Source: Zygnema cylindricum (taxonomy: Eukaryota > Streptophyta > Zygnematophyceae > Zygnematales > Zygnemataceae). Taken from it: DNA of 64,000 bases. The position numbers and the translations under genes were made by a program. Shown piece after piece: positions 23,532-32,534 of this stretch. The notes below the pieces were generated by a model. The model made no database searches. It was not told the DNA's origin and saw nothing but the letters and a program-made list of their open reading frames with translations. The first letter of the stretch is position 1. The number at the start of each line of letters is the position of its first letter. Where the stretch lies: contig JBBHKE010001283.1 in assembly GCA_037447655.1 (NCBI GenBank), positions 126,001 to 190,000 on the forward strand, in the 5' to 3' direction.

Positions 23532-24521
23532 TGCAATTATGTGTCCTCCATTAGAATACAGAATTCAAGAAGCCTCAAGATAGTTTTTAACTAACCCACT
23601 TTCAGCCACAACCATTACTGCCCAAGTAGACAAATTGATAATTGGCTGCAACCCTGTGCAGTTTAGACTCCCTTGAGTCCGTAGCAAAAAGAATCACTAA
23701 AAACGGCCAACTAACCGGTTAGTTATGAAGTGGCAAAGATGCCAAGTTTACACAAAACTCCCTACTGACCGAATTCTCTAAGTCCTAAACCCCTCTCATA
23801 ACCACTATTTAATGACGTACGAACAATCAAACGACTGTAAAGTAAAGAAAGGTATTAGTGCCGATGTACATTTTGTACGGCTTGTGTACGGCAAGGCCAT
23901 TGAGTGGACGCGTGTCCGCTTTTAACTCGTCCTTTTGTTCTCCAAAATTCTTGCAACCGAATGTTATCTCTCTACTTGACGCCAATCACACCATGTCAAA
24001 AAACCGCCAAGGTGACCATTCCGAGATTTTGGGAGCGATATATGCCGTCATATCATAAACCGACATTTAATATTAGCCGTCGAAACAAATGTCTCATTCA
24101 TTTTTTTCGTGCGAGAAAATATTTCTACTATATATTACTTAATTCTATGTTCTTTCATTTGTCATTTCGTTAATCGAATTTAGGATCAAAACACAGTTTA
24201 AATAAATATCACACCCTATGTATGTTTACGAACTCTTACGACAGACTGGTTAGAGCTAATGGCTACGCCTCGCTTTGCCGATTAGAGGTTCGAGTCCTGC
24301 CAGACTCAACCTTTTGTTGAGAGTGACATAAGTCACTCTTTAGTCCTACCTGTTCAACTAGGACAGCCATGGCTCAAGCACCCTCTCAATCCTTTAGTGA
24401 CTACAACAAGTATGGTGGCTAGAGAGAGGAGGTGGAGGAAGGCTGTCCACCCTTTCCTTTTTCCTATTTTACTGATCTATTTAGACCTAGAAAATAACCT
24501 ATAAATCTAGTAATTTCAAAA
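23532..24521 (-). mobile_element. 5' LTR of element A3
   Basis: On the + strand begins TGCAATTATGTG next to the reverse primer-binding site (GGGCCCATAACC, 23520-23531) and ends near CTAGTAATTTCAAAA, the eroded complement of the A2 LTR start. It carries the GACTCCCTTGAGTC hairpin near 23668 and the tRNA-like unit. It was inserted into E2 at AGCTTCAGCAAG. No paired target duplication is available because the other end of A3 is lost. Confidence 0.8.
24238..24315 (+). promoter_or_regulatory. tRNA-like Pol III unit in A3 LTR
   Basis: A-box/D-arm CTGGTTAGAGC (24246-24256), perfect B box GGTTCGAGTCC (24287-24297), TTTT (24312-24315). Spacing is tRNA-like. GTTTAAATAAATATCACACC lies just upstream (24196-24215). 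Antisense to its LTR. Confidence 0.75.
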
Positions 24522-27500
24522 AGCTTCAGCAAGTTATGCCGATGAGTCTTTGAGCTTCAATGAGAAAGAGGAGGCGGAATTATTTGCTATGGCGGAAGCC
24601 ATGGTGGGTCCCAAGGATGCAAGATGGTTCATGGACACGGGAGCATTGGCCCACATGTGCTAGAAACAAGCCGGCTTTTACAAAACTGTAGCAAACACCT
24701 CCAAAGAGTATCTACTATGCTTGTGGCAAGAGTGTTCAAACCTCAGCTTAGGGTGATGTATCTTTAATGGTAGATGTGGGGGGAAAGTTGGTAGAGAAAA
24801 CTCATCATAATGTTTTGTATGTTCCACACTTTAAGAAGAATCTTTTCTCTACATCCTTAGTGGAGAACAAAGGCTTTGAAGTCATATTTGAAAGGAGAAA
24901 GACAGGTTGTTAGCAAGAAAAGAAAAGTAGCAGTAACAGGAACTAGAGATGCTAGCAAAATGTACAAGATGGACATGGTTAAATATTTGGAAAATGATAT
25001 TCTCTACTCCAAAGTCCAATCTGATAATGAGGTGTGGCATAAAAGATTAGGACACATGAATTATGATAGTCTAAAGAAAATAGTGAATTCTGGAAAAAAT
25101 GATGGAGTTTCTCTCATTTATCATCCTATAAAATCAAGTGATGGTTTTTCACTTGGCAAGATCCACAGATTGTCATTTCCACATGAAACAGAACAGAGAT
25201 CGAAAAGAGTTCTGTAACTAACACATTCTGATGTTCTCAGTCATTCACAAGTGTCTTCGGCAGGAGGCGTCCACTATATGGTCACATTCATAGATGACTA
25301 CTTGAGATACACCAAAGTTTCCTTCATGCAGCATAAAAGTGAAGTGTTTACTCACTTCAAACACTACAAGGCGTGGCCCAAAAAGCTTCATGGAGTACCG
25401 ATCTTGGCGCTGAGATCAGAGAATGGGGGAGAATACACATAAAAGGTATTCGAAATTTTCTCTTTCAGGAAGTTATCACTCACAATCTTACAGTTCCATA
25501 TACACCGAAACAGAATGGTGTTTTTGAATGACTAAATAGGACAATGACAGAGAGTGCTCGGTCTCAGCTTGCAAATAAAACGCTAGATTTCAAATTCTTA
25601 GCTGAAACACTTAACTGTGTTGTTTATACTAAAAAAAAAAATGCTTCTAGATTTGTAAGCACTACACCTAATGATCTTCGGACCGGAGAAAAAAATGATG
25701 TTAGTCACTTTAAGATCTTTGGTGGCAAGTGCTTTAATCTAGACACTTCATAGGATGGACGGGAAATTGAGGATAAGGGCTTACTTAGGATTTTCATGGG
25801 GTATGATGATAATGCAAGATGGTATAGAGTCTATGTATTTGAGAAACAGAAAGTGATTTTCACTAGAAATATCTAGATTAAAGATGATCAGGATTTGATT
25901 GACTTATTTAAAGTGCTAGATCAACAAGCAATGGAAAAACAAGAATATGTTATTTTTCACCATACACAGCGAGTCTACTTTCCACCAGCAAGTGGAAACC
26001 TCTTCCTTCAATTCCTCAGGTGTCTTCACAGGATGCTTCACCTCTAATATAGCTCAAGCGGAAAGAACTGCTTCAGATTCAGTACTAACTCAATTTACGT
26101 TTCAAACAAAGCAGAAAAATCAGAGGCTGCCGACGATTTCAGCCTCAGAATTTCTTGGGGGAAGGAGATCTAGCAGCCGTCTACAAGCAAGCTCTCACTT
26201 TGCTTTTTCTGCAGCTACAGAAGAGCCTCCAACAATTCAAGGGGCCTTCTCATCACCTGAGAGAAATCAGTGGATCGAGGCGGCAAACGATAAAATGAAG
26301 TCTATTATGGAGGCACATACATGGAAGTTGGTGGATCTTCATCTGGGCAGAAAAGCCATCGGCAGCAAATGGGTATTCAAGGTGAAGCTGAACCCGGACA
26401 ACACCATTGAAAGGTATAAGGCTAGACTAGTGGCCAAAGGGTACAATCAAAAATAAGGTATTGATTTTGAAAAAACCTTCTCTCCACTTGTCTGATTTCC
26501 CGTTGTGAGAATTTTGCTAAGTCTAGCGGCTATAGAGAATATGGAAATGCATCAAATGGATGTTAAAACAGCCTTCTTGCATGGAGAGTTAGAAGAAACC
26601 ATTTATATGAAGCAACCTGAAATGTATATAGAAAAATGAAAGGAAAAAATTAGTGTGTAAGTGATGAAATCCCAGTATGGGCTAAAACAAGCCCTGCGTC
26701 AATGGAATTTGATGTTAGTGGAGTTTGTGTCCGGGCTAGGTTTTAGGAGAATTAGCTCAAAGCATTTTGTATATGTCTTACAAAGGGAGGATGAGATACT
26801 ATACATTATTTTATATGTGGTTAACTTATTATTAATAAGTAAGTCAATGGATGAAATAAACTGCATTAAAGCATTATCAAGATCTAGGTTTGAAATGAAA
26901 GACCTCGGTGAGGCCATTATATCTTAGGTATACATGTAAAAAGAGACAAACTTAAAAGGCTGATTAAGTTGACTCATAAAGAAGTAATAGATAACATGTT
27001 GGAAATATTTGAAATGAAAGATGAATGATCTATAACTCCATGGGATTGGTGAAATAGAAGAAAGGATTCAACGAAATGGTGTGTGAGAATTAGAGTCAGG
27101 AGGAGGAGTTTATGGCTTCAAAGCCATATAGACAGTTTGTTGGAAGTCTTATATATTTTATGAACTGTACTAAACCCGATATCACAGCGACTGTGGGGGT
27201 TTTTAGCAGAAGTCTGAGAATCCTAAAAAGGCAGACTGGGAAGCTAGAAAAAAGGTGTTGAGATATCTTGCAGGAACTCAAAATATTAAGCTTGTACTCG
27301 GAGGAGGAGAAGTGAAAATACAAACAAGGAGCCACGCTAGCTATGGGGACATGCCAAGCAGAAAATCTACAACCGGTTTTTTTTTAAGACTAGAGATGGA
27401 ACTCGCTTCTGGGGTAGCAAACTACAAAAGGTTATAGTCTAATCCACAATGGAGTATGAATACATGGCAGCAGCTTCTGCCCTCAAGGAGCTCTTATGGG

Positions 27501-27800
27501 CTAAGTCTAATTTACAAGAACTTGGGTATATTCAAACAGGTCCTCTGTCTATCTGGTGTGACAACCGGGCAGCCTTCGGCATTGCCTCTAACCCAGTCAT
27601 CATTTCAAAAGCAAACACATGGATGTTATACTTCAGTTTGTCATAGAAAAAGTGCTTGTAAAAGTGATTAAATTGTGTTATTTACCGGATGACGAGATGG
27701 TGGCTGACATGTTAACTAAAGCCCTTCTTGCTCCTAAGTTGTAGTTTTGCAGAGAGGCTATTGGACTAAGTGAGTAACTAAGTCTAAAGATTTAGGGGAT
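24522..27800 (+). pseudogene. Copia element E2: protease to RNase H with polypurine tract
   Basis: Same subfamily as E1. Opens mid-gag at EKEEAELFAM (about 24565). The protease reads MDTGALAHMC (Ser to Leu) near 24640. Integrase has WHKRLGHM (25037), FIDDYLRY (25288), RSENGGEYT with Glu for the second Asp (25413) and PKQNGVFE (25508). RT spans 26230-26930 with YVVN replacing YVDD (26815). RNase H fragments occupy 27100-27780. It ends AIGLSE-stop, then polypurine TTTAGGGGAT (27791-27800) before the 3' LTR. The 5' part was lost where the A3 LTR inserted. Confidence 0.85.
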
Positions 27801-28474
27801 TGTTGTAATTTGAAATCTTTATTTCAGTAGATAGAGCTGTGAGAGGAGATTAAGTACTTGGAATATTTTTGTCTAAGATAGTTCAAATACTTACCTTTAA
27901 TAGTGTGGCAGTAGCAAATAGACAGTAAAATTGTACTGTACTTGCAGGGACACGTGTCGACAATAGAAGATAATGCAGATAATTTCGAGTGGCGACCGAC
28001 ACTTACATACGCGTGTCGCAAATCGCACGGCAGGTTTTGTAAATCGGACAAACGAAGACTAATCCGAACATCCGGGAGGAAATTCTGAATGATCAAATGT
28101 AGGACAGCGATACAAACATATTTGACGGATGTGATCAAAGTGGGGACCACAATGAGTAAGTGCACCGTACGCACTCTGGATGTTCGTACCATTGAATCAA
28201 CATTTATCTAGATTTTTTGATTAATGTTGACTAAGCATCGACAACGTTAATTGTACGGACGTAATTTGTAAATATTTGGAAAAACACATTGTTGGCGATT
28301 AGTGCATTAGAATTTAGTGTTACACTGTTCATTTAGCGGCAAGTAGTAATTAGGGTTTTGGAGGTACTCGTAGTACAATGAGGAACAGATTGTGTAGTTT
28401 GTCGTAAGTCAGGATAGTACTTTAGTACAACCACCTGAATTAGTATGACCAGTAGATACACACTGTGAATATAT
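27801..28474 (+). mobile_element. 3' LTR of E2, first part
   Basis: Starts TGTTGTAATTTG after the polypurine tract and matches the E1 LTR through TCGTAAGTCAGGATAG to CACTGTGAATATAT, where element F is inserted. TATAT (28470-28474) is repeated at 41176-41180 as the F target duplication. The LTR resumes at 41181. Confidence 0.9.
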
Positions 28475-29544
28475 TCAAACTCTGAAACCTCTATAAGTCC
28501 TCAGAATGTATAGCTTGAAAGAAACCTCTAAGATAACCCTGACCCCTTTATGTTTCAGCAAGAACAGATGCCACCCTGGCAGACAAAAAACTCTGATCAC
28601 CTTCACCCCTCTGAAGGCAAGACTCCCCTAAGTTGATAGCAAAAAGAATCTCTTTATTTGCTCCCCTGAGCAGTAAGTTATGGAGGGTCAAAGATGACCT
28701 TTTGTACAGAAGCTCTCTGAAGAGAGGGTCCTCTCTACCAATTTTTCTAAGTCCTATCTCTCTCACAGACTCTATCTACTGACGTACGGAGCCAATCATA
28801 TTACACTTTCGTAAACAAAAGTACAATTGCCGGTGTACTTTCTGTATGAATATTGTACGACATGGCCTAAAAGTCGACACATGTCATATCTAGATTCGGT
28901 CCCATAATTCCCGAAGATGTCGCGATCCAACACTATCTCGCAATGTGTCATCCGATGTGGCAATGACCACAAACCGCCGAGATTCTCTTCCACGATCTCG
29001 GCTTTCTTCACAACAGTCCGAATGAATGCAGATTTCAATTGGAAACGTTATAAATACTTGCGCGGTATTTGTTTTGTTTAAAAAAACAAATGCGCGGTAC
29101 TTGTTTCTTATCCGTACCATAATCGGATCTTCTACATAACTGACTCTATGTATTTTCTAAGCAGATTCTGTTAAATGAAATATCCTACGTGGTAATGTTT
29201 AAATAAAAATCAAACCCTATAGTGTGTATCGTAAGGCCTAGACTTAACGGTTAAGGCTATCGCCTACTGGCGTTCTAACGATTGGCAGGTACCAAGATGA
29301 AATCCTGGATGCATCACTAATCCTTTTAGTAAATAAACCACCATTAAATAAATCAACTAATCTATTTCCTGTAAACCTTTGGATAGCCTAGGTAGTCATA
29401 GCTCTAGTTTCCTCTCCAACTTCTCAGTGACTACAACAAGTGTGGGAGTTGGATAGAGAAGTTAGAGATAGACTACCTCAGCTTCTTTTTGTATTTCTTT
29501 TTAGACATAGAAAATTTTTCAAAAAAGGACCATCAGTTTCGACA
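28475..29544 (-). mobile_element. 3' LTR of element F
   Basis: Reverse-oriented, 1070 bp, right end TTTCGACA followed by the reversed polypurine tract CTCACCTTATTTT. The left end TCAAACTCTG is a mutated TGAAACTCTG. It pairs with the 5' LTR at 40108-41175 (1068 bp). Target duplication TATAT on both sides of F. It includes leader hairpins (reversed GCTCCCCTGAGC near 28660) and a tRNA-like unit. Confidence 0.9.
29236..29327 (+). promoter_or_regulatory. tRNA-like Pol III unit in F 3' LTR
   Basis: D-arm-like TTAACGGTTAAGGC (29244-29257), B-box relic GATGAAATCC (29296-29305) and TTTT (29324-29327). The upstream conserved block TTTAAATAAAAATCAAACCC is at 29198-29217. Antisense to the LTR. Confidence 0.6.
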
Positions 29545-31648
29545 CTCACCTTATTTTCAAGTCAATCTTATATTTTAGACCACACTTCACCTTGCATAAA
29601 TTAGCTTAGGGGAAGGCACAGGTTAGGTCATCATATCTGCTACCATCTCGCTATCTGGTTGGTACTCTAAACTGATTATTTTGTTTTCAACTTTCTCTCT
29701 AACAAAACTGAGTCTAATGTCCATGTGTTTGGCGTTAAAATGATGTTTAGGATTGGCAGAAATAGCGATTGCTGCCTGATTATCACAAAACAAATTGTGC
29801 ACACCACTCTTAAGGTGCCTTAGCTCACCAAGCAAAGACTTGACCCACATCAATTCTTTTACAGCAGAGCAAGAGTCCATGTACTCAGCCTCCATGGTAG
29901 ACTGAGCAATAACCTTTTGTTGTTTGCTACTCCAAAAGCAAGCGCCATCACCCTCATATAATACATATCCAGAAATACATCTCCTCATCGAAGCATCACC
30001 ATAACTGGCATCACTCCAAATAGTGATGTCAGTATTCTCCCCACCCAAATGCAACCATAGATCCCTAGTTCCTATCAAATATCTAAGGACTCTCTTAGTT
30101 GCCTCCAAATCCTTCTTAGTGGGAGCATTTAGACTTCTACTCAGCACTCCTACAGCTGCAGCTAAATCCGGCCGGGTACAATTCATAAAATAGATTAGAC
30201 TTCCCACTACTTGCATGTAAGGAATAGTCTGCATGAACTTCTGTTCTTCAGGAGATAATTCCTCGTCTAAGACTATGACTCCTTCTTCCTCACTCCCCTC
30301 ACTTCCCTTCTTTAACTCCATTGGAGTTGTACAACTATTAGCTTTATCCATCTGAAATTTTTGAAGCATGTTCCTTATTTCTTCCTTTTGAGTCAATCTT
30401 ATAATCTTCCTTTTTCGGTCTCTTTCTACTTGAATTTCCAAAATATATTATGCTTCCCCCATATCTTTCATTTTAAATCTCCCCTTAAGATCGGTTTTCA
30501 GTTTAAGAATTTTTTCCATTTATTTCCTTAAAACAAGCTTATCATCAAAATAAATTGCAATAAATATAACACCTTCCTCATCTTCAAAAACATAGATTGA
30601 GTGATCTGACTGATCCGGATATATCCCAGATTGGTAAGAAACTCATCAAGCTTCTTATTCCACTGTTGAGGCGCCTGTTTCAAACCATAAAGAGATTTAA
30701 TCAGCCGACATACCTTCCTCTCCTCTCCTTCCTCCACAAACCCTTCGGGTTGTCGCATGAAGATCTCCTCTTCCAATTCTCCATGCAAAAAGGTTATCTT
30801 GATGTCTATCTGGTGCACCTCCATGTCTTCCGCTGCTGCTAGGTTGAGAAGTATGCGGCCGAAGGGAAATCTGACGACCGGGGCAAAGATTTCCTCGTAG
30901 TCGATACCCTCCTCTTGTGTAAATCCTTTTGCCACTAATCGAGCCTTGTAGCGCTCAATTGTGTTATCGGGGTTCAGTTTTAATTTGAAAACCCACTTAC
31001 AACCGATTAGTTTTCGGTTAGGTGGACAATCCACCATCTCCCAAGTATCGGCTGCCAAAATTGAGGCCATCTCCTCATTGATGGTTGTTTTCCACCGGTT
31101 CCTTTCTGAACAAGTCATCTCCTCTCCATAAGTTTGAGGTTCATCTTGATGAGATAGTTTTGTTACCTTGTTATTAACCTGTTTTTCTTGCAATCTTTGG
31201 CTACTTCTCCTTCCCCCATCAAAATCTATGGCAGGAATAGATGGTTCTCGTGGGTTCTTTCGATTAATCTCGGCTTCTCCCTTGTCCCTTGATTCCGAAT
31301 CAATTTCCACCACGTCTTCCGCTTCAAGTAGAGTTGTCACTGTAGTTTCCGTAGCTGAGTCCTTTTCGGTTTGATTTGTACCTGCAAGATTGTCATCTTC
31401 TCTAAAACTTGGATAGTTAGGAAGCTCAAAGTCATCGGAATTTTCTGTCTCAAAATTGATTTTTACTGACTTTGTATACTTGAATGAATCCACAGACTTT
31501 CCTTCATCCATAACTACTAGATGTTTTACTAAGATTTTATCTTCCCTCGTTAGATCGTAAACTCTATATCCTTCAACATCCTCATCATATCCTATTAAGT
31601 ATCCCGGTTTTCCTTTAGGATCTACCTTCCAATTAGATTAATCTGTAT
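29545..31648 (-). pseudogene. Copia element F, RNase H to integrase C-terminus (3' part)
   Basis: The reverse strand holds RNase H and RT in two long open stretches (29623-30441 and 30528-31511). RNase H has SDASYGDASMRRC (about 29985-30020), MEAEYM (about 29877-29897) and CDNQAAIAIS (about 29760-29790). The RT is damaged at the YVDD site (about 30540, frameshift and stop). SLYGLKQAPQQW lies near 30660-30695 and [21 protein letters not shown] near 30945-31000. The acidic linker and integrase C-terminal KGYRVY follow to about 31640, where Copia-1 interrupts it. The gene resumes at 37866. Confidence 0.9.
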
Positions 31649-31785
31649 TGTTGAAAAGAGGTAATTAATAGTTCACTTCCCTATTTTAGTTTCGCCTTAA
31701 AGAAAGAGAGTGAGGACCAAAGGCGCGCCATGGCTGCCGCCATATTTAGAAAGTGGCAGTTTTTGCAGTTTAGGGTATTTTGGCT

Positions 31786-31866
31786 AAAATGATGCCTAGG
31801 TCTAGATTTGAACCTATGACCTCTAGATTATTTATAGCCCTACGCCTTAACCATTAAGGCGTTACG
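31786..31866 (-). promoter_or_regulatory. tRNA-like Pol III unit, Copia-1 5' LTR
   Basis: On the reverse strand: D-arm CGCCTTAATGGTTAAGGCG (about 31843-31861) whose ends pair, containing TGGTTAAGGCG, which fits A-box TRGYNNARNNG. B box GGTTCAAATC is at 31805-31814 and TTTT at 31786-31789. The block TTTATATATTTATGAAACCC lies upstream (31887-31906). An antisense RNA of about 80 nt is predicted. T-arm pairing is poor, so it is a promoter fossil or ncRNA gene rather than a tRNA. Confidence 0.75.
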
Positions 31867-32309
31867 AAACGATACACGTGACGGGTTTCATAAATATATA
31901 AACATTAACGAAACAGCTAATTAACAGCAGATTAACCAAAAGGAGCAATTTCTGCATGTACGCGAATCTGAACCGTGTAAAATATGTTTTGATCGGACGG
32001 TCGGCATTATAGCCGCCACGCGAAGTGAGCCTTTTGGCGGCATACGGATATAGCGTCACGGGGTGCCACGTGGCGCCACATTATTTGATACCGGAGAAGA
32101 TGGGAGGAGGAACCATGGCTTCCGATATGACAGGTGTCACCTTGTAGACCTTGTCGTACAATGGTTGTACAATAAGTACATCGCTCATTGTACTTTCTTG
32201 TACTTTATAGTGTTTCTATTGGACTAGGGTTTAATAGTAGGTAGTCGTGAGTAGGCAGACCGAGACTTAGTAATATTTAGGTACCTCTCTCTCTAAGAGA
32301 GCTTGTAAC

Positions 32310-32315
32310 TATAAA
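32310..32315 (+). promoter_or_regulatory. TATA box of Copia-1
   Basis: TATAAA at the same LTR position where the I and K LTRs have TATAAATGG and others TATA-like sequence. Transcription would start about 30 bp downstream, near the first GC-rich hairpins, so most of these would be in the genomic RNA leader. Confidence 0.65.
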
Positions 32316-32413
32316 GGTCATCTTTGACCAGCCATAACTTACTGCTCGGGTGAGCAAATTCAGTGATTCTTTTTGCGTTTGACTCAGGGGAGTCTTGTCC
32401 TCACAAGGGTGAG
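32316..32413 (+). promoter_or_regulatory. tandem leader hairpins
   Basis: Four stems of 5 bp, each with a 4-nt loop: GGTCA-TCTT-TGACC (32316-32329), TGCTC-GGGT-GAGCA (32343-32356), GACTC-AGGG-GAGTC (32381-32394) and CTCAC-AAGG-GTGAG (32400-32413). Related LTRs change both arms of the last stem together: CTACAC/GTGTAG in K, L, N and the 58597 LTR, and CTTCAC/GTGAAG in J. Compensatory change points to a conserved RNA fold, plausibly a packaging or dimerisation signal (inference). Confidence 0.75.
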
Positions 32414-32507
32414 AGTGGTCAGAATATTTGTGTGCCTGGGCGGCGCTTATTCAGCGGGAAAGTAGAAGGGGCAAATATTATCCTAGAGGCTTTACATACG
32501 CTGCTCA

Positions 32508-32534
32508 TTCTGTGGGTCAATGGAGACCACAGAA
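32508..32534 (+). promoter_or_regulatory. start-codon hairpin
   Basis: TTCTGTG (32508-32514), bulged G, GTC, hexaloop AATGGA (32519-32524), GAC, CACAGAA (32528-32534). The loop contains the polyprotein ATG (32520-32522). Equivalent stems with different pairs surround (A/T)ATGGA in most other LTRs. Confidence 0.75.

Noticed and set aside
14238-27800. E1 and E2 as two halves of one element split by A2/A3
   Set aside because: E1 already contains protease through RT start and E2 restarts before the protease, so their content overlaps by more than 2 kb. They must be separate copies.
31786-31866. Calling the A/B-box units genuine tRNA genes
   Set aside because: No unit shows a 7-bp acceptor stem, a clean cloverleaf or a believable anticodon arm, and the T-arm pairing is broken in several. 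They are better described as tRNA-like Pol III modules.
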